From: Ascidia mentula
Lineage: Eukaryota > Chordata > Ascidiacea > Phlebobranchia > Ascidiidae
Direction of reading: 5' to 3'
NCBI GenBank assembly: GCA_947561715.1
Contig: OX387201.1
Span: forward strand, 501,001-565,000
DNA length: 64,000 bases
Shown here: positions 51,254 to 63,501 of the stretch, piece after piece
How positions within the stretch are numbered: the stretch's first letter is position 1
How the letters are laid out: every line of letters begins with the position of its first letter
Made by a program: the position numbers and the translations under genes
The notes under the pieces: model-generated
Seen by the model: only the letters and a program-made list of their open reading frames with translations
What the model was told of the DNA's origin: nothing
Databases searched by the model: none

Positions 51254-51615
51254 ATTGCTATTTTGCTGCACAAGTTTTTAACCTGTCACAGTTCTATTAC
51301 AGCCTAAAACTATCAGGAAAGAGTTGCAAAAAGCAGGAAGTTAGCAACAATATGTGGCAGTGGAAGGTGTTTTCACATTTTACATTCTAATCTACTACAA
51401 TCACGAAGTTAATAAACTCAAAATATTGTTTAAGAAAACATGCTGCAATATTAAATTTATACCAATAAAAAATTAACATGTTACAAACCACCACAAATAT
51501 CATAATTCTTCAAAAAAACTTAATTGAAATGCTTAAAAAACAAAGCACTATAGGTAGTTCATCTATATCTTGAAAAAATTGAAAAACATCTTTGCAACTC
51601 CTCTGAATGAAAATA
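51254..51615. other. Short SURF6-PEX5 spacer
   Basis: Only 362 bp separate the SURF6 stop from the PEX5 ATG on the minus strand. An AG acceptor-like site (aacttgtgcag) lies 12 bases before the PEX5 ATG and could take a 5'UTR intron or a spliced leader. I saw no AATAAA on the minus strand in the spacer. This fits either a very compact promoter or a two-gene operon. Confidence 0.45.
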
Positions 51616-52380
51616 CTAGAAACCTTGAACCCTTCTTTGTTTAAATTTTCCTTTTGAAAATTTCTTCTTTTTAATATTTTCCGTACGTTTGTTTTGTCTC
51701 TTTTTCTGCTGTTCCTGGACTTTTTCGTTCCTTTCCTTCCACTTTTTGGCACTCTTAGTTTTCTTTTCATCCAGTTTTTTAATGGATTTATTCAACAAGT
51801 TCACATTGTCTCTCACTTTTTCCCCTTTGGCTCGGGACAAAGCTTTCAGCCAGGTGTCTTTTTCCACCATCTTTTCAGCCTTTTCTGGATCAGTGCTTTT
51901 AATTTCTTCAATTTTATCCTGCATCGACGTTGCCTTCTTTATGCAAAGTTCAAGTTTCTTTCGCTTTTTTTCCTTCTTTTTCCTTTTCTCCTTGGGTTGA
52001 TCATTTGCTCCAAAATCAAATTTACTGTAAACAATTTTTCCATCTGTTTCAATTCCGTTAGATTCCACTTTTACCTTCATGGGTTGCTGGATTCTATTTT
52101 CATGTTTTCCAGGTTGGTCCACGGGTTTTGCATGCGTCTTAGCTTTATTTTTTAGCAAATTTACCTTCTGTTTTTTATTTGAAGCAGATTGGTTTACTGC
52201 CTTACGTTTTAAACCAATATCAGTTACTTTTGGTTTAGCATCAGACCCCAAACCTTCATCGCTGCTGTCTTCATCATCAAACATATTCTGCTTTCTTGTA
52301 GTTGGTACAAGTTTTGCGATGTTTTGAAAAAACTGGTGGAACTTCAATACATCTTTTTCTAAATCACTTTCCTCGGCCAT
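51616..52380 (-). CDS. SURF6: SURF6/Rrp14 family nucleolar protein
   Basis: SURF6 (yeast Rrp14) is a basic nucleolar protein needed for pre-rRNA processing and assembly of both ribosomal subunits. It is a single-exon frame of 254 residues from MAEESD; an upstream in-frame ATG at 52396-52398 would add six residues. The N-terminus (LKFHQFFQNIAKLVP) is followed by an acidic Ser/Asp patch and a Lys-rich linker with likely nuclear signals. The C-terminal half has the family block: repeated KEKRKKKEKKRKK, then a helical region with DKIEEIKSTD, TWLKALSRAKGEKVRDN, LLNKSIKKLDEKK, KKWKERNEKVQEQQKKRQNK and a final RTENIKKKK. It matches the order of the human SURF6 domain. The protein is shorter than human SURF6, mainly in the linker. 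Confidence 0.88.
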   Translation of the reverse strand: MAEESDLEKDVLKFHQFFQNIAKLVPTTRKQNMFDDEDSSDEGLGSDAKPKVTDIGLKRKAVNQSASNKKQKVNLLKNKAKTHAKPVDQPGKHENRIQQPMKVKVESNGIETDGKIVYSKFDFGANDQPKEKRKKKEKKRKKLELCIKKATSMQDKIEEIKSTDPEKAEKMVEKDTWLKALSRAKGEKVRDNVNLLNKSIKKLDEKKTKSAKKWKERNEKVQEQQKKRQNKRTENIKKKKFSKGKFKQRRVQGF

Positions 52381-54284
52381 TTTCCTGCAGTGCAACAACT
52401 TCCCAAGATAAATGTCAACTCACGTTTTTACATAATCCCTGTTTTGCAATGTTGCCGTGAAGTGTCGCATGTTGCTTGTATTGTGTCGCGTGGTGACCCC
52501 ATATGTCCATGACGCAGAAATATAAAAACATCCTGTTGATTCATTATGGATGTTTCACATCAATTCCGCAACAAAAAATGGATAAACTAATAAAAAAACG
52601 GTTTTTGTTGACTTTTCAAATTCTTGTTCCTGCTGTGTTTTATAATGACTAAGCGCATATTTGGATATTTTAGGTGGGTTAGATCAGATGTCCACTTACA
52701 GCAAGGTATTGCACTAAAATGTGCATGGCCTTCTTTACATTGCTACATCAGGGTTTTACGTTGTGCGATTTTCCCTGATAAACATTAAGGTGTTGTGTGG
52801 GCTAAATACACATATTCACTGGAAACGGTCGATCAGTCAAGGTTTCTATACCGTTTTTTAAGAGTCTTACAAAATATAAATGTAATGATTTTCGAATGGC
52901 GGGCTTTGATTTTTCATCTAAACGCGCTTATTTTTGCATTAGTTATGTAGAGATGCACTGTGTTGGACACATAAGTGCGTAGGCTACTATGCGCACACAT
53001 CGCCGAAAAAAATATTGTTGCGGGTCTAACTAACAAAGGTCGTTATCCTGACGAAATTAAAGCTAGCTTCCAAAATCATGTGACGTAATTTAATCAGAAT
53101 ATTTGTTTACTGCTTCATCCACATGTAGCTGACGGCAACCATGCCTTCTACCATGTTCGCCATCTCTTAATAAACACAAAAAGATATTTTTTTTATATAT
53201 TGGCGGCGAAAGGTGCGATAAAATCTTCAACACAAACCCGTAGAAAATACTGGAATACACACGTGACACAGAGGAAGATGGTGATTGGACGATCCAGTGC
53301 CACAAAAAAACATGATGTTTGTGTTGCAGATTTAAGCTTGTGTTACAAAAATGAAACAAAACTTAAAAAAACGAATATCGCTTGTGCTTTGAAACAATGA
53401 AAAGCTTAAGAAAAATCACCTTTACAATATACGTTAACACGGGACATTGGAGATTAAACGCGAAAAGACGGCGGTAAGAAATCAGGGGTGAGCAGAAGGG
53501 GGTGAAGTGCCGACAACACAAGAAGACAAACGAGGAAAAAATCTCAAATCGATAAATATTAAAAATAACGCAAAACCTGACAAACTCCAGGTTAATGTGT
53601 TGACGGCACAACCACGCGTTTACGTCATCGACACGTCACAGCCAGAGATACGTCATGAGCATAACGCGTCACAGTTGTAAACGCTACAACCGAAGACGCG
53701 GATGGGCAGTTGTAGATTGTTAAACGGCAAGATACAGTTGAACGCGCGACTTTGTGACAATGAAAGTAGAACGGGAAACAATATAGCGACGCACCAGCTC
53801 AAACACACAACACTGACGTAATTGTCTGGAACTATGAAGCTTTACAGCGGCCGCACGGAGTGCCAGAGAGCTGTATATTTGAAGACATCGCCTCTCAAAC
53901 TTTTCGTCTCTTTCGGAGCTCGCCACCAAAGGCATTATGACGTCACATTTGCAGTTTTTGTTCTCAAACCAGATGTTCCTCTGTTGCGGTGATTCCCCCA
54001 AGACGTTTCGATAGGGTCGTGTTTGAATTTATGTCACCATGACGACGGGACACGTGGTTCGAGTCCCGCATTCGCTTAATTTCGTTCCGTAAGTTCTGTG
54101 ACAAGCCATGATACAAGTTAGGTTTAGAGTGCAGTTAGGGAGCTTGAGATTTATTACGAATAAATATTAATGGGAATTGTTGTTTTAAGGTCGCTGTATT
54201 GCAGCGAGACAACAAAAAATTCACAACAATCCCGCGCAAATTTAACGTCTGGCTTCCATATATTACAAATACCGTCGTTTTGCC
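52381..54284. other. Intergenic between SURF6 and RAP1GAP
   Basis: SURF6 promoter side and RAP1GAP 3' flank. Contains a TGACGTCA at 53938-53945. A GGTTCGAGTCC motif at 54056-54066 resembles a polymerase III B box, but the flanks do not form a tRNA T-stem, so at most it is a decayed SINE. No supported coding sequence; the 93-codon minus frame at 53720-54001 has no family features, although a further RAP1GAP exon cannot be fully excluded. Confidence 0.4.
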
Positions 54285-57200
54285 TCAAGCCTTGGTTAGC
54301 GCAAAACCATCAGTCAGTATTTTAATATTCGGGTTGAGCGATAACGAAAATAAACTTGCCATCAATTCCTCCTGCTGGTCATCCTTTTCCGTCCTTAATT
54401 TATCCATCTCCCCTTTGAGGATGTCAAGCTCCTTGGAACTGACGAGACTCTCTCCTCCTCCTCCTCCACTCTCACTCATCCCGTTCTCATGGATCGCATC
54501 CTTGCCGCGGTCCAGGGATGAGGAATTTGTCTTCCCGGATGAAGAGTTCGTCTTTCTGGGCCACGAGTCAGTCCGGGATGACGAGGCGATGCTTTCCTGG
54601 AATGTTTTATTGTTACGTCACTATTACTGGTTGTTCTTAAACAATGCTTTATGTTCTACTGATGTCGCCATGATTAAAATCGCGAAGAAGGTTTTTAAGG
54701 AAAGTAAGTTTAATATCACTAGTGTCCTTGACGTGGTTTAAGATGAACAAAGATATTATGCGAGCGCAGACAGTCGAACTTACCAGCCCAGTGTCCGAAT
54801 CAATACTCGTGTAACTCCCGCATGACTGGCAAGGTGACGAAGAACGAATTTGTCTGCAAAAAAAACACATAATGGTAAAATTTCGTAACGATTCACTTCA
54901 CATACTGGCTCATTTAACTGCGACTACACACCTCGCCTTCTTCGGGGATTCACCGAGTGACGTCACACTGCCGTGGCTGGACTTCGCGTCCGGGGCCAAG
55001 TCAGACACGTGACCACTGTCGTTGACGTGATTGTTGCCAGGAGACGGACTGAAACAAACAATGGTAAATTAGGATTTTCTTCACACAAACCACAAAGTGT
55101 TTGAATCGAAGAGTTTTATTCGCGTGACGTCAAGATTTCTTCAATTTAGTGAAATTTAATTTATTTTTTTTAACAGTTCGACCAAAAGTTATTGCTGACT
55201 AATGAACTGTTTTTAATCAAAAAATGCAAAAGCTGAATGAAACTTAACAAAATAATACAAAAAACAAACATGTCAGTACCTCGGGTCGTCGTCTGTCCTC
55301 CCAGTCTTCGTCACTTCCGGTTTCTTTGGATCCTGAACAGAAAACAAATCAGATGAATTTAACAATTGATGAACGCGGGATGTGACAGAATCTTATAGTT
55401 AACTTTGGGCATGACAACATGTGGATCTTACCAAGTTGCTTTTCGATCCGTTTGATTTGTTGTTTAACGTAGGACTTGAGCTGCGGTCATCCGACGGACG
55501 CCGATTCCGAGCCAAGCGCTGTGAAAATAACACAAGTTAAAAGAATATTAAAACTTTTTTGCCATAGAAGGTGAGTGTCCGATCATATCGTATCGTATCG
55601 GATACCAAAAAGGTAAGTATTGGAACTGAGAATCCACCATTATCCGATAATCCTAAACATACACAAATTCTTTATAAGCTTACGCGGAAAGCTTCGAAGA
55701 AAGTGCTCCCAGCTTCACGCGCCATATCGGACGATGCTGACGAAGTGCTTATGTTGTCGCCGCCGCCAGTGGGCGCCGCACAGCCGAGCATCATTTCTGT
55801 TCCACGGTTAAGTTCGTCGTGAAGTTGATCCAACAACATCGACCTACAAACAGTATTTCAGGTGTTCATGAGAATCAGTGGCTTGCCCGGGATTCGAACC
55901 CTCATCATTTGATTGTAGAAAAATGATGAAACGTGCAAATCGTGACCTAGTATTGTATTCGAATTTGTTTCGATCCGAAGGTCGATTAAAATGCGGTTTA
56001 TAGCAGCAGAAAAGTTAAGAAATGTCGGAATAAACTTCAAACATGGCTGAATGTGGAATAGGATGTGTGTGCATGGAACAAACTTTCCACTTCGTATTGT
56101 TTTTGTACATAAATTTTGGGGCAATTTATTCGGTGGTCAGCCACACACAAACCAACCCACCTAGTTCTGTACTGCAACTTCGCAAACTGCTCCGATTTGC
56201 AACAAGATGTTTCGGCGTTGATCAGTTTGCAATAAAGCCAAGTTCGGAATTGTTCGTTGCGTTCGAATATTGCGGGTTCCGGAAGTGGGGGGTCGAATTC
56301 TGGAACATCTTCTCGGCACGTGACCGAAACCTGCAGGTGTAGCGTTAAAGTATCGTTAATTTGATGGTGATGAAATGAAGGAGAATTGGGAAATCCATCT
56401 AACTTTACAGTAATGCAAGTTAAGCACCTCAACAGATGCCTGATTGTGACGTCATGAAAGAAACCCGAATGAGGACATTGTTATCTGTAGCTTACCTTAT
56501 ATCTGCACTTGTCAGTGCCAGGGTCGATGGGTTGGATGACGATGTAGGCGTGCAGGAAGTGTGAAGTTATCATGTTAGGAACGAAGGGAGTTTCCTCTTC
56601 TTGGAAAACGATGGCGACGATATCGTTACCGATGTGACGCTTCCTCTGGAGCTGTTGGGGAAGTCAGAAACGATTAGTGAGAATTAGAAATAACGTTTTG
56701 TGATTGAGAAACTCGTCGAAGTGTTTTGAAATCAACCCGGGATTATTAACTTGTGTGTAGCGGCGTAAAATTAACAAATCATCGATAACATTTCCTATGA
56801 CCAAGTGTGGACTTAAGAATGCAGGAGTAATGCAACCAAAATTATTGAAATTATTACATCCATGGACTCAGTGTTCCTATTTCAAAGTCGATATCCCCGC
56901 AAATACGCAATTAAATTAAAAATATGACATTTATACTGAATTCACCATTAAAGATAAAAAAAGACACATAAGGAGAACAAAACCACCAACCTGTTGTCTG
57001 TCACCTTCCACATAGGGAAGTTTGGTGGACACGTGGAACATAATCTCACGGTCTTCAAACACACTATGGATGGAAGTCTCTCCAGTGTGACCGTGATTTA
57101 CGTCTAACCCTCCGCGAAATCCTTGGAATCCCTGGAAAGAGAAATTCTTTTTTAGAAGATTGAATGTAAGAAATAGTGGTTGGAGTTATTATTTATCTGA

Positions 57201-60200
57201 TAAACATATTTGGCCCAGTAGCAACAATATCACGTGTTGTATTTGAAAGAATCTTATATTTTCATGTTTTAAATATTACAGAACGATCAACCTGCACAGT
57301 ATGCAGGGGTATAGAAAGTTTGAATATATTTTTTTCACCTGTAGGTTTACGCTATCCCCGAGGAAATCAAGGAATTCGCGGAATCCCTGAGATTCCTCAC
57401 AGTTTCCGAAAACCTCTTCTTCCTTCGATTGATTTTTCCTCTGATAAACCAACCCGAACTTATGGGAGGCGTTTATCGAATGTTCGTCGAACTGGAGGAT
57501 ATTTGGCCACACGGTGGGGCTAATTACCGGCAGGAACCTGAATAAGATCAAGGAAGAATTAAACGAAATCAGAAAACCTGAATGAATCACCACCATATCT
57601 TGCAAAGGTTGAGCAAGGTCAGACGGAAATTTTAGAAAGTCCTGCACTGGTATTTTTAGGCCTTGTCTCATAAGAGTGTAAGATCATCCGGGCGCGTCAC
57701 TGCATCTCTGCATTGACAATAACACCCCTAAACACTTGTATGTAACGTGACGTCATTCCCACCAAACTATTAAATCCCAGTCGGGAAGGTGACGTGCTTG
57801 TGAATGATACGTTATTGTTTCTTCCCCCACGGGTGACCCCGCAGTCACTGACGTCACAACAAGGAAGGCATTCCATCTTCCATTGTTGAAGCAACGTGGT
57901 TATAAGTAGAAATTGGCCAGGGTTAACCGCGGGTTTGGGTTTGCTGTGGTTGTCGTGGCAGTTTAGAAAACAAGCGCAATTTATTTTAAAATTCAAGAAA
58001 CTACAACAGTATATTGTCATATTGTCACGAAACAATTGAAGACAAACGGTTGTTTTTGGCAACAAAACAACTCTTTCTAGATTAAATTAGTTGAGAAACA
58101 TTAACTTACTTGTCGATGTTTATGTCGTCACACATGGCTTTGGCCCACTGCACGGGCCCCCCACTTTCCGGGGTCACAGGGAAACATCTTGTCCACGACG
58201 CATGGCGACATCTGGTGGAGAAATGTTGGATTAGAAATTGGAACAAAAACAAGTTTCAAACGAAAAAATGAACACGATGAAGGTGTGGGTATCGTTACAT
58301 ACAAAGTAACCCGGATGTTTGAACCAAGAAGGTTTAACTCGCCTCAACAAAACCCGGTGCTTTCCCAGATTTCCCTTCTCGTTGCTGTGTTCGTACTTGA
58401 CTGACATCACAATGGAACCGATTGTTTCGTTTGTTTCGTCGAACGCGTACAAATTCACGTGCTCCTGTAACAGCGCAAAGGTCAAGAAAAGGTCACAGTG
58501 TTTACTTGCAACAACCAACCTTGCCCAAAAAGTGTTCGCGGTATGCAGTAGTGACGTCATCCTTGTGAATAGTGCTGACATAGGAGCCGATGACGCTTCG
58601 AAGCGATTCGGGGTCGGCGTGAAGGTGGGGCGATTCGGGGTGGAAACCCTGGGCCCAGTAGCCCCCGTGGGGCGGGGGAATCACCTGAGCGTAGGGACTT
58701 CCCCTGCGTAGCACTTCGTTGATGGATGGGTACAGTGGGGAGGGGGTGTCCGACTGTATGGGGTAAATTGGGGGTTAATAGGGGGAACCACCAGCAACTA
58801 TTCAAGCGAATGTGGTGGATTAGCCGAAATGTCAATTACTTGAGAATAAACATTAACCCATGAACCGTATCCAAACTTCTGGGGTTTAATTAAGTCACAT
58901 GTTAAGCAACATTATCAGTTATGTCGTCGCTGGTTTATCAGAATTTATGTCACACTTGAGAAGTTTACGGGAGATTTTGTGAAAGATTAACAAACTAACA
59001 AGGCGGTATACGAGTAATTATTATACAAGCGTTAATTCTCTACAACAAACATTATTCGTACAATCACATGACACACGGCAGCCTGATTGACGATTTTAAG
59101 TGAAAGCAACACAAACACAACTACACAAGCACAACTCCACTCCACTAAGCTACTACAGAAAATTTCCATGCAACAAATTAAAAACTCCTGCAGTTTTAGA
59201 TATTTCTAAAACTGCGACCGATTTTGTTGAGTCATAAAAAAAATTATTGATCATGGAAATGGTTGGTAATAAAATGTTAGACGTGAAAAAATACCAGGTG
59301 AGGAATCACGTGGTTGTGATGCAATATGTCACGTGACGATGTCAAATTATTGTCACCAATACGAATAAAGTACGTGTCATAAAGGTTAAGGGGGAATCCC
59401 CAAAGGTTCATGGGGACCGAGGGTGTTGGGGGGGAGGGGTACAGACCTGGTTGTCCGAAGCTGGATTTGGGAGACGCAGAGAACAACGTTGCTCGTCCAT
59501 GCGTGTCGCCTTTAAAGAAAAAACCAAAAAACTTTCATGGGGCGAAATTTTTTCCCAATCCGGACCTGACGGAATGCGGTCGGAATTTTTTTTGTTCTAC
59601 AACCTACACTTTGCTAATATTTTCGCCATAATAACTCCCAAGTTGAATACGCTTTGAACTTACACCAACTTATTGTTCTAATTGCGTGAAAGTATAAGGT
59701 ATATATGGGACCAACATTTAAACTAATTTACATTTTATGGAAACCGGACTACAGCAAACCTTGTGCGTTTTGCATCTAGTATGCATTGACCTACTCTAGG
59801 TAAGAACTTCAAAACGCAACAGTTTAGCCTATGATATAACGCTTCTGACCTAGGGTGATGCAGTGTACTACGCAAGTGCTTTAATGCGAACACCTATTAG
59901 GTTACACCGAACGCGTTGTCAGCTCTGTCACAAGTTTCCGTGTTAAGAAAAATTCTTCATGTTACTCCGACATGAAATGACCAGTAATGATTTTGCGACA
60001 TTGTGACTTACGTTGTCTTTTTCATGTTTAGTAATATTAAAAATCAACGCAGAATTGTTTCATTCCATCGCAAGACAAGACAAATCTACAGTTTTAACAG
60101 GGTCTTATTTTTCATCGGTTGTTTGAAGAAACCTACCGAGTATTTGATCGCTGACCTGAAACTCTTTGAATACTTCCGCATTCTCCGCATTTCACGTCAG

Positions 60201-63200
60201 CAAATTCCTAAATAATTTATCTCAGCCACCTGAAAGCGGACAACACGAAGCACTTAATCGAAGGCGACTTCGTCTCTCTGACCCTGATTAATATTCAAAC
60301 ACTTCTCATATCATTGCAGGAATAAGCTGCAGCTACAGATGGACTTAACTTAAAAACAATGACTATCCCAAAACTGAAAATCTCGCTGTTGTTAACTTTT
60401 CTGCAAGCTTTGGTGTATTCCCGCTACTTAGAAACTCCCCCAACAACTGGCAGTGTTAAACCTCCAACGATGCTCTTGCAAATCCATTCAGTGACAAACA
60501 TTCACCAAAACCAAAACCCTTCACGGTTGGACGCCGTGAAATGTCGACCCCGTGCGAATAACGCGACCTCACCAACTGTCTGCGCTCCCCTCATCCGCTT
60601 TACTTGCTGCTTTTTAACACGGCGTGAAGTCACACTGGGCACTGTTACGTCACACATACGTGAAGTGTGAACGGACAATGGTGGAACTTCCGCGAACAAC
60701 GGAAACTCGCTACCCAGCTTCCTGATTTTACCCTTGTCCGTTAAACCACGTGACATTCAAGCCGATGACGTCATTGTTATTGCGCCAAAACTTTTCACAA
60801 TTGCAACTTTTGATTAATTGCAACATTAGGTGATGGAGGACGAATTATATTTAGACCTCGCGTATATTTTAAATAGATCCGGTGTTGCAACGGCGTGATG
60901 TAAAATAATCACATTATATCTTCATTGCTGCTTAAGCAGAAGAACTATGCGGCGTAAATTAACAAAAATCCTCATGAAATGAAATATTTGACCAGCCCTG
61001 TAGAATGCTTACAAAACGTAGGATGTGCTGTTGTTTGATGAAAACTAAACCACTTCAAATACTGCCTGAAAGACAAATTGTGAGTCACTTCTTTTAGCCA
61101 TCCTAACCAAAAAACCAACAGTCAACTATGCGACCGAGGCAGGGCATGGGTTCCACGCAGCAGAGATAAAATTGATTTTTGCGATCAGCGACCTTGTTTA
61201 TATCGCGTGTGCCAGGTGGAGGAGGGCAGAGAATTACAGGAAAACACGACGACATGGAACAAATAGCCGCACAATGGCGGATACGAATGGGAGAATACGG
61301 CGAAAAGGTTCAATCGCCAATAAACCGTTTTGATATATTGCCTTCGTACCGGTATTATCGATTAACACGAGGGTTGGACGATCTCTTTATTGCCGATACC
61401 ACGGGGAAAGATATTCTCCCAACGATTTAGTGGGTTACAATCAGGTCTTACATAAACCACTATTTCGACTGTTTGAAAAAATCCAGTAATAATTGTTAGC
61501 ATTCAAAGTGTCGCTGGTTTTCTTATGGGAGAAATGCATGATATACTCTGTATATTCCTTGCACTGTAGCGTTGATATTTAATTCACAGGGGAAACACAT
61601 AGCGTAACGTGATACATTTTGCGACATGAGATATCAACAACATATGTTATGTAAATGTCTAAACTATGTCAGGCAAATGTACATAAAGAGGCTACACTTT
61701 AGTGCTGACATAATGCTGCAGGCAAACCATCTTCCTTTACAAATATCTCTAAATATATCTGAACTTTCCACATACTGAATATGTCTCCAGCTTGTCAACC
61801 TGCCCTGCTTATTTTGTAGCTGGATTTCTGTATAAGTGAGTTGAAATGCGGAGAATGCGGTCGAATGAAAGGAGTGCATTATCACACATGCTGGCAATCC
61901 CTATTGATTTTTGCCACTTTGTCACGCTATTGCAGCGAATGGAAATCGTTGCTTAACAAACTGCGTTGTAACAAAGCACGTATTTTATTTGGTCTAAAAA
62001 GCCCCCGCACAAAAATTCACTCCCTACTACCCTTAACCCCGTCATCCATCGCACATTTCTTACCTGCATTTTTTCGAGCATGGCGAACAGATCGTCAGCC
62101 TACAACAACACAACAAGTAGAAAAACAATCACAACAAACAACAATTGTGACGTCACGGCTGACGTCATACCGACGGTGCAGTGGGTGAAGTTGGAAATTT
62201 AGTGTGTGTCGGAGTGTGTGGGCATAGAGATATGAAATTAATGAAAAAACAAGGAGCGAAAACTCATTAATTCGGGTTTGGTCATGCAAGTAAATTAGGG
62301 AGGGACTTTCGCTGGATTTAAACCAATCAGCGTCGTCGATTACACGAATCGGCGTGATAATTAGACTACAGAAATAAAATGCTTCGGACACCGAGCAAAT
62401 CGCACACACTATTGAGAGGTTTGCTAGGCACACACAAACAAATTACTACAGCTAGATACACCAAGCGCTACTGTTTATTGTATCAACTACAGTCAAAATT
62501 AAAACGAGTTTCGGAGTTGGGAAATTCCTTAATAATTCTCCGCAAAAATTTTACTATCACAGGTTTTTGTTGTGAATTATTTGTGGTCATTGCCAAAAGC
62601 GGATTTCAAATTTCGACACAAGCGCAAATTTCGGCTGTAGATGATTTACAACAAGGCAGTAGCAAGCAAGCGAGCTCCACAAAGCAGAGAAACAACACCA
62701 CTACAAAATAAAACGACTCACCTTTTCATTAGTTAATTTTCCGCCACTAGAGGCATCGTCCGAGCAGGGGTCGCATAAAACCCCCCCGTCTGACTCTTTG
62801 CTGCAGATGCAAAAATGTATGTTTAAAAATATGCAAATGATGCGATTTGACGATAAATTTATTTTTAAACCCGTTGGAGAGATTTTTTGTGACGAGAAAC
62901 ATTAGCGCTCAAGCGTTTTTAAAACCGCGCGTGATTTCTGAAAAACGAGCCCTGAAAAGGAAAATAGAGGCTCCGGAGCGCCAACTGGCGGCAAAGAAAA
63001 TATCCCTCTTATTTCTACCTTCTGGGGTGGTTGAGATAGGTGGCAAGCGCAGCCGCCTTTGCCACCCGTTCAGCCTTTGCCTTCTGTGCTGAGTGTTTCT
63101 GCAGAGATCCGATAAACCGCGCTGTTATTCGCAGCGTGTTTTTCTTCACTGGCATCCCGTACTGGTCAACCGTGAAATTTTCTTCGCCAACTTCTTCAAC

Positions 63201-63501
63201 CGCCCCGGGTTGATCGAAAGATGCGGCGGCAGAAACAGCAGCGCGACGATGTCGGAGTCGGCCGACCTGACCACCTCCCTTGTCCGCGGGACCTAAACTG
63301 CGAATCCTGCGGACTCCATGGGGTTGATGGAACTGGAAAGCCTGACCTTCAACCTCGGATGCGCTCTGGGACACGAAGTTGACCAAACTCTCACTGCTCG
63401 ATTGGGAGATCAACGCCCGTCGCTTGAGGACCTCAGGATCGGGCCAGAAGATGGTCGGAGCACAAGGGTACGGGAAGAACAAACCTCCCTCGTCGGCCGC
63501 A
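54285..63501 (-). CDS. RAP1GAP: RAP1GAP/RAP1GAP2 orthologue (5' end not resolved)
   Basis: GTPase-activating protein for Rap1/Rap2, with a GoLoco motif that binds G-alpha-i-GDP. Seventeen minus-strand exons: 63019-63501, 62722-62800, 62064-62099, 59447-59509, 58520-58753, 58343-58464, 58110-58211, 57339-57537, 56991-57131, 56496-56651, 56161-56330, 55684-55843, 55432-55518, 55280-55332, 54932-55048, 54784-54853, 54285-54596. They give about 860 in-frame residues. GoLoco reads [22 protein letters not shown], with the DxQR arginine. The GAP domain runs from YPSINEVL and HGGYW through [40 protein letters not shown] to [27 protein letters not shown] carries the catalytic asparagine. [17 protein letters not shown] follows, then a Ser-rich tail and a final helical [18 protein letters not shown], probably a coiled coil. 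The first exon begins at an acceptor (cttccccgcag), so the start codon lies upstream or off the window. The last exon may instead end at a GC donor (ATG|GCAAGT). Confidence 0.94.
62148..62167. promoter_or_regulatory. Paired TGACGTCA sites in RAP1GAP intron
   Basis: Two perfect TGACGTCA palindromes start 12 bp apart (62148-62155 and 62160-62167), 49 bp before the GoLoco micro-exon in transcription order. A pair about one helical turn apart is what a cooperatively bound bZIP enhancer or alternative promoter could look like. Function is inference only. Confidence 0.3.

Noticed and set aside
53988..54066. Possible tRNA or SINE: GGTGATTCCCCCAAGACG plus a GGTTCGAGTCC B-box; a near copy of the first part lies at 31402-31419
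   Set aside because: The T-arm does not pair, no acceptor stem can be drawn, and a single 18-bp near match within 64 kb is weak evidence for a repeat family.
55880..55905. tRNA-like GGTTCGAATCCCGGG on the minus strand in a RAP1GAP intron
   Set aside because: Only three of five T-stem pairs form, and no upstream arms are found.
60359..60670. 103-codon plus-strand ORF with a signal-peptide-like start
   Set aside because: Inside a RAP1GAP intron, with no family match, no supporting splice sites and no polyadenylation signal nearby.
61179..61430. 83-codon plus-strand ORF in a RAP1GAP intron
   Set aside because: The middle looks slightly protein-like, but no family is recognised and no transcript signals are visible.
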